NCBI RefSeq assembly: GCF_022259695.1
Contig: NZ_CP092099.1
Span: 2,683,501 to 2,747,500, forward strand
Reading direction: 5' to 3'
Length of the DNA stretch: 64,000 bases
Source: Flaviramulus sp. BrNp1-15
GTDB lineage: Bacteria > Bacteroidota > Bacteroidia > Flavobacteriales > Flavobacteriaceae
Shown here piece after piece: positions 33,765-44,051 of this stretch (position 1 is the stretch's first letter; each line of letters starts with the position of its first letter). Under the pieces are notes generated by a model, which was not told the origin of the DNA, did not search any database, and saw only the letters and a program-made list of their open reading frames with translations. Both the position numbers and the translations under genes were made by a program.

Positions 33765-34292
33765 TTACAGAATATTTCTACTGTGAAGTATTTTTAAAGA
33801 TTCTAACAAATTATTCATAGCATTTGTCATAGAACGAACAGATATTGTAGCACCAGAAATAGCCATAATATTATCGCCGTATTTAAGCTGATCGCCTCCT
33901 TTTTTGCCAATGAATTGTTTTAACCAACGAGAGCTTCCTATTTCTCCTCCATATTCCTCTCTGTAGATTAACACTTTTGATTTTAGTACAATTAAGTCTT
34001 TATCTAACAACACAAAATAATCAAACTGTGCCGTTTTACTTGGTGCATGTGAAAGATAAGCATAACCTAAAAACGCATTATTTGCTTCTATTTTGAATAA
34101 ATTATTGTCGTTGAATTTAGAAGGTAAATCTTTGGTGTTTTCTGAATCAATTTTAACTTCTGTAAAACTAAACGTTTCAACATTAAAATAGTTTTTAATT
34201 TCTTTGTCTACCTTTTTTTGAATGTTTTTTGGTAAACCAAAAGCCATTAGTGCGAAAGTTAAAAATAATATAAAAACCTGTTGTATTTTCAT
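33765..34292 (-). CDS. Exported FMN-binding domain protein
   Basis: 175 aa from the ATG at 34292; the frame is open 27 codons upstream but MKIQQVFILFLTFALMAFG is a clear signal peptide. The FMN-binding domain ends in GDNIMAISGATISVRSMT; SGAT-S matches the site where ApbE-type enzymes attach FMN to Ser or Thr. It should be a flavinylated extracytoplasmic electron carrier. Directly downstream is its membrane partner; the porin gene lies upstream on the same strand, with a repeat-filled gap. Confidence 0.85.
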   Translation of the reverse strand: MKIQQVFILFLTFALMAFGLPKNIQKKVDKEIKNYFNVETFSFTEVKIDSENTKDLPSKFNDNNLFKIEANNAFLGYAYLSHAPSKTAQFDYFVLLDKDLIVLKSKVLIYREEYGGEIGSSRWLKQFIGKKGGDQLKYGDNIMAISGATISVRSMTNAMNNLLESLKILHSRNIL

Positions 34293-34366
34293 GCTACAAA
34301 AGTATTGTTTTTTATTGTTCTTACAATTAAAGTACCAAAGGCAATAATTAAAATTATTTTTTTTGA

Positions 34367-34423
34367 TTCCCATTTTCTTGGGAATGACAATTTTAACAGA
34401 AACCTCGGGATAAAACCCCGAGG
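34367..34423. repeat. Double hairpin in the porin/FMN-binding gap
   Basis: Two hairpins: TTCCCA/TGGGAA (34367-34384) and CCTCGGG/CCCGAGG (34403-34423). They look like a dispersed palindromic repeat and may end or stabilise transcripts. Confidence 0.55.
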
Positions 34424-34453
34424 AATATTTTTTAAAATTGCCGTTGGTTTATT

Positions 34454-34546
34454 ATGCGTTAGGGATTGAGGCTTTGTTGGAGCTCTCCTAATTTTAAATC
34501 GGGAAGCGACTGCCGAAAGCCCGACCCAATTGGGTAACTCCCAAAT
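34454..34546. repeat. Dispersed structured element downstream of the porin gene
   Basis: ATGCGTTAGGGATTGAGGC at the left and GGGAAGCGACTGCCGAAAGC at the right bracket self-complementary segments: GGCTTT/AAAGCC, GGAG/CTCC, CGGG/CCCG and CCCAATTGGG. From memory, similar sequence recurs between genes in other flavobacteria; I could not check this here. Confidence 0.55.
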
Positions 34547-34550
34547 TATA

Positions 34551-35729
34551 TTAGAACCAAACGCCTATACCAAAATTAAGTCTGTTGTCTACATCACCAC
34601 CAGAAACTGCATTATCTCTAAATTGATAATCTGCTTTAAACACAACACCTGGTGCAATATGGTAACTTAATCCTGTTGTTAAATCATTGCGGTTAAAAGC
34701 ATCATTTCTTGTTAGACTTCCCGCGGTTTCTGCATGTGTATCATACTGCTCATAACGTGCAAATGCAAACAAACGTTGTTCTTTTTCTTGAGGTAGAAGA
34801 TTATAGGCTGCTTCTAAATACCATCCTTGTAAAGCGCTACCTAAATCACGACCTGTTAAATTGTTATAATCTTCGGTACCTGATAAACTTCCGTGTACAA
34901 ATTGCCCACGTGCTGTGAAACGTTGAAATGCATAACGCGCATCTAAACCTATCATTGAAATACCAATGTTTGCACCAGCTAAATCCTCAACGTCATCTTC
35001 GGCTTGTGTATCTCCAAAATAACCTGAAAGTCCTAAACGCAATCCTGGAATTCCGTAATAATCGAATTTCATAGAAAGTGTTGGACTATCTATAGTAGAT
35101 TGAATTGCTTTTTGACGACCACCACGTAAACCGTTTGAACCTCTTAAAACACCATTTACACCACCTTCACCATCAAAAGATGTAGATTTAAATCCATTAA
35201 AAACATAAGCTTGGTAGCCTAAAGATATTTCGTTAAATCTACCAGTAACACCAAAACCTATTTCTCTCCAAGTTGTTGGGATAATAACATTATCTAACGC
35301 TGGTCTTTCTACACCATTAAAAGTTGTTGGTTCGTGAAACTCATTAATAATACCAAAAGGAACTAACATTAAACCACCTCGTAAACTTACGTTTGAAGCT
35401 ACATTATAATTAACAAAAGCTTGTTCTATAAATACTTCTTCTACGTGTTCGAACTCCACCTCTGTTACAAATTGAGTTTTATCGTTAAATTTATAACCAA
35501 AAAGTAATACTAAACGCTGTACATCTAACTCACCATTTTTTGCTTCAGGTTGGTTGTATGTTAACTCGCCATATGCACCTACAGTAACTGATTTTCCATA
35601 ATTTCCAGAAAGAATACGTTGTGCTGCATTTAGTTGCTTTTGAGGGTCGAATGTAATTGAATCTTGTACGGTTTGTGCACTTACAATCGATACTAAGAAT
35701 ATTGAAAAAAATAAGGTTAGTTTTCTCAT
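34551..35729 (-). CDS. Outer-membrane porin (phosphate-selective porin O/P-like)
   Basis: 392-aa beta-barrel protein: signal peptide MRKLTLFFSIFLVSIVSAQ, a short N-terminal segment, then alternating amphipathic strands (QRLVLLFGYKFNDKTQFVTE, QAFVNYNVASNVSLRGG) and a C-terminal strand ending LNFGIGVWF with terminal Phe, as outer-membrane barrels do. It resembles OprO/OprP-type porins. The solute cannot be told. It lies on the same strand as, and upstream of, the FMN-binding protein gene. Confidence 0.88.
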   Translation of the reverse strand: MRKLTLFFSIFLVSIVSAQTVQDSITFDPQKQLNAAQRILSGNYGKSVTVGAYGELTYNQPEAKNGELDVQRLVLLFGYKFNDKTQFVTEVEFEHVEEVFIEQAFVNYNVASNVSLRGGLMLVPFGIINEFHEPTTFNGVERPALDNVIIPTTWREIGFGVTGRFNEISLGYQAYVFNGFKSTSFDGEGGVNGVLRGSNGLRGGRQKAIQSTIDSPTLSMKFDYYGIPGLRLGLSGYFGDTQAEDDVEDLAGANIGISMIGLDARYAFQRFTARGQFVHGSLSGTEDYNNLTGRDLGSALQGWYLEAAYNLLPQEKEQRLFAFARYEQYDTHAETAGSLTRNDAFNRNDLTTGLSYHIAPGVVFKADYQFRDNAVSGGDVDNRLNFGIGVWF

Positions 35730-35890
35730 TTTAAAATTAATTTGTTGTTTTTATTTAGACTTATTACAAATAATATTTCATTTGAAGTTGCAAATATAAA
35801 ACTCAGAATAAATTACACAAAGTTTATTTAGATTAAATTTAAATAAAGTTATAAAATAAATAGTAAAATATTGATTATCAGGTATTAAAA

Positions 35891-36754
35891 TCAATGGTAA
35901 ACCTTAAAGATTTTAGATGCTTCGTTGTGAGCACTTTCAAAACTTAACGCATTTAAAGTGTTTGCATTATTGGAAGTAAAATAAGATAGCAGTTTTTCTG
36001 TTGGCATATTACCTGTTAATTCGTCTTTTGCCATTGGGCAACCACCAAAACCTTGAATAGCACCATCAAAACGATTACAACCTGCTCTATAAGCAGCATC
36101 CACTTTTTCGAACCAGGTGCTTGGTGTAGTATGTAAATGTGCACCAAACTCAATATTTGGATATTTGGGTATTAGATTAGAGAATAAATAATCAATGCTT
36201 TCTGGATTAGAAGTACCAACAGTGTCACTTAATGATAAGATTTTAACTCCCATATTTGCTAACTTCTCTGTCCACTCTCCTACTATATTAACATTCCAAG
36301 GATCTCCGTAAGGGTTTCCAAATCCCATAGAAATATAAACCACAACTTCTTTATTTGATTTATTTGCAATTTCTAGAATTTCAGAAAGTGTTTCTACCGA
36401 TTGAGAAATAGTTTTATGTGTATTACGCATTTGAAAGTTCTCTGAAATAGAAAACGGATATCCTAAATAATCAATTTCAGGATGTTTACAGGCATCGTTT
36501 GCTCCTCTAACATTTGCTACGATTGCCAAAAGTTTACTTGTAGTTTTACTTAAATCTAATTGAGATAATACTTCTGCTGTATCTGTCATTTGAGGAATAG
36601 CCTTGGGAGAGACAAAGCTACCAAAGTCAATAGTATCAAATCCTACACGTAAAAGCGATTGTATATACTGTACTTTTTGTGTAGTAGGAATAAATTGTTT
36701 TATCCCTTGCATAGCATCGCGTGGGCATTCAATAATTTTTACTTGTTTTGACAT
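35891..36754 (-). CDS. Hydroxymethylglutaryl-CoA lyase-like protein
   Basis: 287-aa TIM-barrel enzyme of the HMGL-like family, which cleaves HMG-CoA to acetoacetate and acetyl-CoA in leucine degradation. The divalent-metal and catalytic residues are seen in IECPRDAMQG (Arg/Asp), the HLH metal pair in GAHLHTTPSTW, and the active-site Cys loop in GFGGCPMAKDELTGN. Length is normal for the short bacterial form. It is transcribed alone on the minus strand. Confidence 0.92.
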   Translation of the reverse strand: MSKQVKIIECPRDAMQGIKQFIPTTQKVQYIQSLLRVGFDTIDFGSFVSPKAIPQMTDTAEVLSQLDLSKTTSKLLAIVANVRGANDACKHPEIDYLGYPFSISENFQMRNTHKTISQSVETLSEILEIANKSNKEVVVYISMGFGNPYGDPWNVNIVGEWTEKLANMGVKILSLSDTVGTSNPESIDYLFSNLIPKYPNIEFGAHLHTTPSTWFEKVDAAYRAGCNRFDGAIQGFGGCPMAKDELTGNMPTEKLLSYFTSNNANTLNALSFESAHNEASKIFKVYH

Positions 36755-36888
36755 GTATTCAAAATAGGAGGATAAAAATACTATTAATTTTAATTAAGTG
36801 AACAATTATAAAAACAAGTTTTAACAACCTTAATGTAAGTCTGGCTAAATTCTATCGACTTTAAACCTATAACCTAAACAACTCAGCC

Positions 36889-37809
36889 ATGAAAAAAACT
36901 ATTTTATTAGTCTGTCTAATAGTTTTTTTAATTTCAAATGCTATATCCGCACAGAGTACTGCAACCTATAATATAGTTTTTGAAAGTTTATGGAATGAAA
37001 CAGATCATGGCCCTTTACCACCTTCTCCACATTGGTCTTCTCTTGTAGGTGCAAATCACAATAGTAATATTACATTTTTAGAAATGGGTAGTATCGCTAC
37101 GCAAGGCATAGAAAATATTGCTGAAACTGGTAACATAACTGTATTTAGAGATGATGAAGTAAACCCAAGCATAACCAATGGAAATACTGAACAATTCATT
37201 AATGGTGGAGGTTTAGGAAGTGCTACTGGTACAATTACCATTAACAATGTGGAAGTAAGTGAAGCATTTCCTTTATTAACTTTAGCTTCTATGATTGCAC
37301 CTAGTCCAGATTGGATAATAGCCATAAATAGTATAAACTTAAGAAACGTAAGTAATACAGATTGGCAAAGCTTGATTGAGATTGATTTGTTTGTTTATGA
37401 TGCGGGAACAGATAGTGGTGCAACTTATACTGCTGCAAATGCAGATATAACTCCACATATTGCAATTAATAGTCTTCAAGGTATTTCTCCTTTCAGTAAT
37501 AATAGAGTTGGAAAATTCACCATTACTTTACAAAGTGTTTTGAGTGTTGAAGACATCGAGTCAATTGAAAACACAAAAATATTTCCAAACCCAACACAAG
37601 GAAATGTTACTATTAAAAATACCGACCATGAAGAATTAACCAAAATTGAAGTTTACAATGTATTAGGTAAATTAGTAAAAGAAATTACATTTAAAGAAAG
37701 TTTTAAAACCATTAACTTAAACTTATCAAGTTTAAAAAAAGGCATTTATTTAATAAACTTAAAAGACAAATACGAACACAGTAAAATCCAAAAACTTGTA
37801 GTTCATTAG
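36889..37809 (+). CDS. Spondin-domain protein with T9SS type A sorting domain
   Basis: 306-aa exported protein. Signal peptide: KKTILLVCLIVFLISNAIS. A spondin_N domain (about 25-215) is indicated by YNIVFESLWNETDHG, HWSSLVGANHNSN and the metal-site-like DAGTDSGATYTAANAD. The last 75 residues form a type A type IX secretion sorting domain (KIFPNPTQGNVTIKN, KIEVYNVLGKLVKEI, KKGIYLINL), so it is sent across the outer membrane and attached or released. Ligand unknown. Confidence 0.92.
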   Translation: MKKTILLVCLIVFLISNAISAQSTATYNIVFESLWNETDHGPLPPSPHWSSLVGANHNSNITFLEMGSIATQGIENIAETGNITVFRDDEVNPSITNGNTEQFINGGGLGSATGTITINNVEVSEAFPLLTLASMIAPSPDWIIAINSINLRNVSNTDWQSLIEIDLFVYDAGTDSGATYTAANADITPHIAINSLQGISPFSNNRVGKFTITLQSVLSVEDIESIENTKIFPNPTQGNVTIKNTDHEELTKIEVYNVLGKLVKEITFKESFKTINLNLSSLKKGIYLINLKDKYEHSKIQKLVVH

Positions 37810-37917
37810 TCGATAAAATCTGTACTTAATACACTAATCGATTATAATATAGTATTCAACGTTTTTTTTACCTAATGACTTCATTAGCACTTACATTTGA
37901 TTAAATGTTTTGTCCCA

Positions 37918-39102
37918 ATGAAGCTTTTAAATAGAGTTACTCTCTTATTTTTTTTAACATTAGTATCATACTCTCCTTCCCTCTTTTCTCAAAATGAGCT
38001 AGAAGCTAACTGCGGCAACACTACAACTACACAATCTGTTGATTTTTTTAATAGTATAAAACCTCAGCTAAAAGCATTTGAACGTGATTTTGCGCAAAAG
38101 AAATTCAGTAAAAATTCAAAGCATAAAGATGCATTAAATTCTGTTCCTGTAAAAGCTCATATTATTAGAAATTCTGATGGCTCTGGTGGACTTGATATTT
38201 ATGATCTTGAAAAAGCTATTACAAATCTTAATAAAATTTATAAAGGCGCTTACTTAGAATTCTTTCTATTAGATGATGTTAATTATATAAATGACAACCA
38301 ATTATATCATTTAAAAAAAGGAAATGAAAAAAATCTAATTACTGCTAATTATATTGATGCTGCCATAAATATTTATTTTATTGAGGATATTGAAAATGCG
38401 TCAGAAGAAAGTATTTGCGGTTATACAGATGATGATGAAAAAAACAATGTGATAGTTATAAAAAATAGCTGTGCAACTAACGATTCTTCATTGGCTCACG
38501 AAATGGGGCACTTTTTCTCTTTAATGCACACTCACGGACCAAGTAATACGAAACTTACCACTGAGTTAGTTGATGGAAGCAACTGCGATACAGACGGTGA
38601 TGGAATTTGCGATACACCTGCAGATCCTAAACTTTCATCAAATACTATTGATAATTTTTGTGGATATACTGGAAAAGTCAAAGATGCAAATGGAGATACT
38701 TTCAATCCAGATACTGGAAACATTATGTCTTATTCCAGAAAAGCTTGTAGAAATCATTTTACAGAACAACAATTTGCTAGAATATATGCTTACTACAAAT
38801 TAATTGAAGACCGTTTTAAAGCTTCTACTGATAAGGATCCTGATGTGATTATTAAAGAAGAGATAGCAAAATTATCAGATTTAAAAATTTATCCAAACCC
38901 TGTTTCAGATGGTAAAATTAACTTCAGTAGTTCTCAAATTGAAAGTTTGGTTTATTTTTTAATAACTGATTTTAGGGGGCAAATCCTTTCAAAAGGACAA
39001 CTTACAAACGGAGAAATAGATGTAAACCAACTGTCATCTGGTAGCTACTTATTAGTTTTAGAGAATGCTGAAACCAGAGTAGTTAAAAAGTTCTTAAAGT
39101 AA
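37918..39102 (+). CDS. Secreted M43-type zinc metalloprotease with T9SS sorting domain
   Basis: 394 aa from ATG 37918 (MKLLNRVTLLFFLTLVSYSP, signal peptide; the frame is open to TTG 37897). Catalytic zinc motif LAHEMGHFFSLMHTHG (HExxHxxxxxH) and Met-turn GNIMSYSRKACRNHF are those of pappalysin-type M43 proteases. The C-terminal 80 residues are a type A T9SS sorting domain (LKIYPNPVSDGKINF, LSSGSYLLVL). It is an extracellular protease, on the same strand as the spondin protein but with its own gap. Confidence 0.93.
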   Translation: MKLLNRVTLLFFLTLVSYSPSLFSQNELEANCGNTTTTQSVDFFNSIKPQLKAFERDFAQKKFSKNSKHKDALNSVPVKAHIIRNSDGSGGLDIYDLEKAITNLNKIYKGAYLEFFLLDDVNYINDNQLYHLKKGNEKNLITANYIDAAINIYFIEDIENASEESICGYTDDDEKNNVIVIKNSCATNDSSLAHEMGHFFSLMHTHGPSNTKLTTELVDGSNCDTDGDGICDTPADPKLSSNTIDNFCGYTGKVKDANGDTFNPDTGNIMSYSRKACRNHFTEQQFARIYAYYKLIEDRFKASTDKDPDVIIKEEIAKLSDLKIYPNPVSDGKINFSSSQIESLVYFLITDFRGQILSKGQLTNGEIDVNQLSSGSYLLVLENAETRVVKKFLK

Positions 39103-40134
39103 TTATTTATTAAGTATAGCTTTATTTATTCGTTTTACAAGACTCGGACCTTCGTAAATAAAACCTGTATAAATTTGTACCAAATCTGCTCCTGCATCAA
39201 TTTTATCTAGGGCATCTTTAGCAGAATGTATACCACCTACTCCAATTATAGGAAAAGACTTTTTACTTTTATCAGCAAGATATTTTATCACTCTAGTACT
39301 TTTTTCTTTAATAGGTTGCCCGCTTAAACCACCATTACCAATACTTTCTAGTAATTCATTTGAAGCTTTTAAACCACTTCTATCTGTGGATGTGTTACTT
39401 GCTATAACACCATCAAGATTTGTGTCCTTAACCAGCTCTATAATTTCGTCCAACTGATTGGTATTCAAATCTGGAGCAATTTTTAGTAAAATTGGTCTTT
39501 GTATTTCAAAAGTATTATTGGCTTTTTGTACAGCACCAATCAATTCTTCTAAATAATCCTTATCATTAAGCTTTGCATGACTTCCTACATTTGGGCAACT
39601 CACATTTAGCACAAAATAATTAACATAAGGATGCAATGCATTAAAACACTCTAAATAATCTTTAGTATAATCTTCTGGTTTTGTATTTGTGTTTTTCCCA
39701 ATATTACCACCAATAATTAATTTACCTTTATTCTTCTTAAGTTGAGTTATAGCAGCCTCTAATCCTTCATTATTAAAACCCATCCTATTAATAATTCCTC
39801 GGTCATCTTTTAATCTAAAGAGTCTTTTCTTAGGATTTCCTATTTGTCCTTTAGGTGTTACAGTACCTATTTCAATAAAACCAAATCCAAAATTTGCAAG
39901 CTCGTTGTATAAAACAGCATTTTTATCAAACCCAGCTGCTAAACCTACAGGGTTTTTAAAAGTTAAACCAAATAGTTTTCGCTCTAACCTTTCATCTTCA
40001 ATCACATATAAACTTTTGAATAACGAATTAAGTCCAGGAATTTTTGAAGTGAATTTTATTAGTGAAAATGTAAAATGATGAATTTTCTCGGGATCGAATA
40101 AAAAAAATATTGGGCGAAGTAATAATTTGTACAT
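39103..40134 (-). CDS. pyrD: Dihydroorotate dehydrogenase, class 2 architecture
   Basis: 343-aa FMN enzyme of pyrimidine synthesis. The N-terminal helix pair [14 protein letters not shown] is the quinone/membrane segment of class 2. FMN and substrate motifs include [35 protein letters not shown] and [15 protein letters not shown]. The catalytic base, normally Ser in class 2 (NxSSPN), lies in NVSCPN with Cys at position 180, the residue typical of class 1. It ends directly at the stop of the convergent protease gene. Confidence 0.95.
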   Translation of the reverse strand: MYKLLLRPIFFLFDPEKIHHFTFSLIKFTSKIPGLNSLFKSLYVIEDERLERKLFGLTFKNPVGLAAGFDKNAVLYNELANFGFGFIEIGTVTPKGQIGNPKKRLFRLKDDRGIINRMGFNNEGLEAAITQLKKNKGKLIIGGNIGKNTNTKPEDYTKDYLECFNALHPYVNYFVLNVSCPNVGSHAKLNDKDYLEELIGAVQKANNTFEIQRPILLKIAPDLNTNQLDEIIELVKDTNLDGVIASNTSTDRSGLKASNELLESIGNGGLSGQPIKEKSTRVIKYLADKSKKSFPIIGVGGIHSAKDALDKIDAGADLVQIYTGFIYEGPSLVKRINKAILNK

Positions 40135-40272
40135 CAGTATTATTTACGCAAAAATAGTTCTAAATAAAAAAATGAGCAATTCAAATGATAAAAAAACGCA
40201 ATATCGTAACTTTATGCCCATAATTGGCTATTTATTATCCCGCTCAAACTATAAAATACATTAACAAAAAAT

Positions 40273-41511
40273 ATGATTTCAAAAGAACACATTATAAAAC
40301 GATTTGTAAGTTACGTTACAGTTGACACAGAATCAGATCCAGATTCAAAAACGACACCAAGCACAAAAAAACAATGGGATTTAGCAAACAAACTGGTTGA
40401 AGAGCTAAAAACTATTGGTATGCAAGAAGTTACCATTGATGACAATGCATATATTATGGCAACTTTACCAAGTAATGTTGAGCACAATGTGCCTGTAATT
40501 GGGTTTGTTTCTCATTTTGATACGTCGCCAGATTTTACAGGAGCTAATGTGAAACCACAAATAATTGATAAGTACGACGGAAAAGACATTGTTTTAAATA
40601 AAGATGAAGACATTGTTTTATCGCCAGATTATTTTGAAGATTTACTCCTTTACAAAGGACAAACTTTAATTACTACAGACGGTACAACCCTCTTAGGTGC
40701 AGATGATAAAGCTGGTATTTGTGAAATAATTTCTGCTATGGAATACTTAATTAATCACCCAGAAATTAAACACGGAAAAATTAGAGTTGGATTTACACCC
40801 GATGAAGAAATTGGAAGAGGTGCCCATAAATTTGATGTTGAAAAGTTTGGTGCAGATTGGGCCTACACAATGGATGGTAGTGAAATTGGTGAGTTAGAAT
40901 ACGAGAATTTTAATGCTGCCGCTGCTGTTGTAAAAGTAAAAGGGAAAATTGTTCACCCTGGCTATGCCAAAGGAAAAATGATTAATTCTATTTATATAGC
41001 TCAAGAGTTTATAAACTCTTTACCTAGGTTTGAAACACCAGAACATACAGAAGGCTACCAAGGTTTTTTTCACTTACACGATATACATGGAAGTGTTGAA
41101 GAAACAACGTTAAAATATATTATTAGAGATCATGACAAAGGGCATTTTGAAGCTAGAAAAGAAGTTTTAGTAAAACTGACCAATGAGCTTAATTCACAAT
41201 ATGAAAAAGAAGTTATAGTTACTGAAATTAAGGACCAATACTATAATATGAAAGAAAAAGTAGAGCCTGTTATGCATATTGTTGATATAGCTGAAGAAGC
41301 TATGAAACAGCTTAATATTAAACCCATTATTAAAGCTATTCGTGGCGGAACAGATGGGTCTCAATTAAGCTATATGGGATTACCTTGTCCTAATATTTTT
41401 GCTGGCGGACATAATTTTCATGGACGTTATGAGTATGTTCCTGTTGAAAGTATGATTAAAGCAACAGAAGTAATTTGTAAGATTGCTGAATTGACTGCGA
41501 AAAAGAAATAA
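40273..41511 (+). CDS. pepT: Peptidase T (tripeptidase)
   Basis: 412-aa cytosolic zinc aminopeptidase of family M20 that removes N-terminal residues from tripeptides. Seen: [13 protein letters not shown] (first zinc ligands), [14 protein letters not shown] (bridging Asp), [15 protein letters not shown] (catalytic Glu and ligand), a dimerisation lid, and [12 protein letters not shown] plus [17 protein letters not shown] (last His). Normal length, 34 bases upstream of the FAD protein gene. Confidence 0.96.
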   Translation: MISKEHIIKRFVSYVTVDTESDPDSKTTPSTKKQWDLANKLVEELKTIGMQEVTIDDNAYIMATLPSNVEHNVPVIGFVSHFDTSPDFTGANVKPQIIDKYDGKDIVLNKDEDIVLSPDYFEDLLLYKGQTLITTDGTTLLGADDKAGICEIISAMEYLINHPEIKHGKIRVGFTPDEEIGRGAHKFDVEKFGADWAYTMDGSEIGELEYENFNAAAAVVKVKGKIVHPGYAKGKMINSIYIAQEFINSLPRFETPEHTEGYQGFFHLHDIHGSVEETTLKYIIRDHDKGHFEARKEVLVKLTNELNSQYEKEVIVTEIKDQYYNMKEKVEPVMHIVDIAEEAMKQLNIKPIIKAIRGGTDGSQLSYMGLPCPNIFAGGHNFHGRYEYVPVESMIKATEVICKIAELTAKKK

Positions 41512-41545
41512 TGTTTTTTTAAAAAACCTGATTGATATTAAATAA

Positions 41546-43297
41546 ATGACAAAAAAAAGAACTTTAGCAATTGTTGGAATTGGCCCTAGAGGTTTAAATG
41601 CCTTAGAAAATTTCTTAATAGAAGTTAAAAAACAATCTTCTTCTATAAATCTCCTTTTGTTTGAAGAAACCGGTAATTATGGATACGGACATGTTTATGA
41701 TATTAATCAAGTTGAAAGTAATTGGATTAATATAAACGAACGAATTTTAACCTTAAATGGACGTGATGAAATTGAATTTGATTCAACAATAATATCAGCT
41801 TTTCCATCGTATCATGAATGGATTGATAGAAACTATAATGAATTACCAAAAAATGAAATTGATACTTATCCACCTCGAGCAAAAATTGGCAAATACCTAG
41901 ATCTAAGATTTCAATCTTTAATTAATCCGTTATTAAAAACCAAAATGGTTTCTCTTTTCAATGAAAAAATTAAGTATGTAGAATTAAATAATGATAAAGT
42001 AAGAATAAAAACTAATTCAAATACTTTTGAAAATATAGACGAGTTATTACTAACTATTGGCCATCAACCCACCAAACTATCAAAACAAATAATTGAATGG
42101 GACAAGTATTTTGTTAACAACAAACAAGTTAAACTTTTTAAATCGCCTTATCCAATAAGTGATTTTTTAAATAGTAAAGACTTAACACCTGAAAGTGTTG
42201 TTGGAATTCGTGGATTTGGTTTAGCCATGATAGATGTTGTAAGAGGTATTGCAAATAAATTTGGAAAATTTGTAATAAATAATAATACGACCAAAAGCTG
42301 TAAATATTATTCAGAGCATGACATTACTAATATGCTTATACCCTTTTCACTTGACGGATTACCACCAGCACCTAAACCTTTAAATGCTGAAATAGATGAA
42401 TGGTTTAAGCCTACAAATAAAGAAATTATCACTTTCGAAGAAAACATCCAAGATTTAGATATTCAGAGAAAGGCAAAAAGCCCACAATTTTTAATAAATG
42501 CTATAACACCAATTATTGCCAGAGTGTATTCAAAACTTCCTAAAGCTTATTTAGGAGAACAATTCACTGTTAAAGACATTGAAAAAATTGCCCAAAATTG
42601 GTTAGAAGACTACAAATACGAACATGCTATAATTACTTCAAGAAAACTATCAACAAAAAAAATGATGCAAAACTTTGTAGGAATGGCAACTGGTAAAGAA
42701 GCTATTAATCTCGATTTTTGTATTGGTCAGGTATGGAGGCATTGTCAACCATCAATTTATGATAAGTTATCATTTAATGAATGTTCTGATGAAGTTTTTG
42801 CGGAAATAATAAAATTAGATGAAAGCTTAAAAAGATACTCTTATGGTCCACCAGTAGAGAGTATTCAGCAAATGCTAGCCTTAACTTCAGCAGGAGTTAT
42901 GACATTAGATATGGTAAACGATCCTGAAATTGAATTAAATAATAAAGGTTGGTTTTTCAAATCTAACGGCGAAACTAGAACTGCTAACATAATGATTGAT
43001 TCTGTTTTAGATTCACCTAAAATTGAATCTGTTAATTCGCCTATTGTAAAAAGTTTACTAGAGAATGATTTAATTGAAGCTGTTCATGATGGATTAGGAG
43101 TTTATACCGATGAAAATGGCTATGTAATAAGTAATGATATGAATAAAAAAATTCCAATTGCTTTACTCGGTAGATTAGCCAAAGGAACCATTATTGGTGT
43201 AGATGCTATATTAGAGTGTTTTGGAGACAGACCAAAAGCATGGGCTATAGAAGCTGCAAATAGACACTCAAACTGGTTAACTTCTAATCAAAATTAA
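41546..43297 (+). CDS. FAD/NAD(P)-binding oxidoreductase-like protein
   Basis: 583-aa protein with an N-terminal FAD/NAD(P)-binding domain of the NAD_binding_9 type: LAIVGIGPRGLNALENFLIE (about 7-26), then GNYGYGHVYDINQVESNW. A second nucleotide-binding-like stretch is VVGIRGFGLAMIDVVRG near 219. The C-terminal region ends with RHSNWLTSN. Similar proteins act in amino acid or siderophore oxidation, but the substrate here is unknown. It may share a transcript with pepT. Confidence 0.82.
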   Translation: MTKKRTLAIVGIGPRGLNALENFLIEVKKQSSSINLLLFEETGNYGYGHVYDINQVESNWININERILTLNGRDEIEFDSTIISAFPSYHEWIDRNYNELPKNEIDTYPPRAKIGKYLDLRFQSLINPLLKTKMVSLFNEKIKYVELNNDKVRIKTNSNTFENIDELLLTIGHQPTKLSKQIIEWDKYFVNNKQVKLFKSPYPISDFLNSKDLTPESVVGIRGFGLAMIDVVRGIANKFGKFVINNNTTKSCKYYSEHDITNMLIPFSLDGLPPAPKPLNAEIDEWFKPTNKEIITFEENIQDLDIQRKAKSPQFLINAITPIIARVYSKLPKAYLGEQFTVKDIEKIAQNWLEDYKYEHAIITSRKLSTKKMMQNFVGMATGKEAINLDFCIGQVWRHCQPSIYDKLSFNECSDEVFAEIIKLDESLKRYSYGPPVESIQQMLALTSAGVMTLDMVNDPEIELNNKGWFFKSNGETRTANIMIDSVLDSPKIESVNSPIVKSLLENDLIEAVHDGLGVYTDENGYVISNDMNKKIPIALLGRLAKGTIIGVDAILECFGDRPKAWAIEAANRHSNWLTSNQN

Positions 43298-43372
43298 CAA
43301 AGATTAATCTTAAAAACACCATCTAGTAATACCAAACAATTAAATTATCTTTGCACAACTTAAATACAAACA

Positions 43373-44050
43373 ATGCGCATCGATATAATAACTGTTTTAC
43401 CAGAACTACTTAAAAGTCCGTTTGAAGCTTCAATTTTAAAAAGAGCAATTGAAGCTGATTTAGTTGAAGTTCATTTTCATAATTTAAGAGATTATACCAC
43501 TGATAATTATAAATCTATTGACGATACCCAATTTGGTGGTGGCGCTGGTATGGTAATGATGGTAGAACCTATTGATAAATGTATTTCGGCTTTAAAAGCA
43601 GAACGTGATTATGATGAAGTCATTTATATGACTCCAGATGGTGAAACTTTAAAACAAGGCATCGCTAATCAGCTTTCATTAAAAGAAAACATTATTATTT
43701 TATGCGGCCATTATAAAGGTGTAGACCAACGTGTACGCGACCATTTTATAACCCGAGAAATATCAATCGGCGATTATGTTTTGTCTGGTGGAGAATTAGG
43801 AGCTGCTGTACTTTGCGATGCTGTTATACGATTAATCCCTGGGGTTTTAGGTAATGAAACCTCTGCCCTAACCGATTCGTTTCAAGATAATTTATTAGCA
43901 CCTCCTATTTATACTAAACCTAGAGAATATAAAGGGTGGAAAGTTCCAGAATTACTATTTAGCGGAAATTTACCAGAAATTGAAAAATGGCGAGAAGAAC
44001 AAGCTTACTTAAGAACCAAAGAACGACGACCAGATTTATTAGATGATTAA
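43373..44050 (+). CDS. trmD: tRNA (guanine37-N1)-methyltransferase
   Basis: 225-aa SPOUT-family enzyme methylating G37 next to the anticodon with SAM. Starts [17 protein letters not shown]; the trefoil-knot SAM site is in [16 protein letters not shown] and [16 protein letters not shown], with the basic C-terminal part [16 protein letters not shown] binding tRNA. TATCTTTG 23 bases upstream could be its -7 box, but without a clear -33. TrmD and rplS stand close together, as in many bacteria. Confidence 0.97.
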   Translation: MRIDIITVLPELLKSPFEASILKRAIEADLVEVHFHNLRDYTTDNYKSIDDTQFGGGAGMVMMVEPIDKCISALKAERDYDEVIYMTPDGETLKQGIANQLSLKENIIILCGHYKGVDQRVRDHFITREISIGDYVLSGGELGAAVLCDAVIRLIPGVLGNETSALTDSFQDNLLAPPIYTKPREYKGWKVPELLFSGNLPEIEKWREEQAYLRTKERRPDLLDD

Positions 44051-44051
44051 T

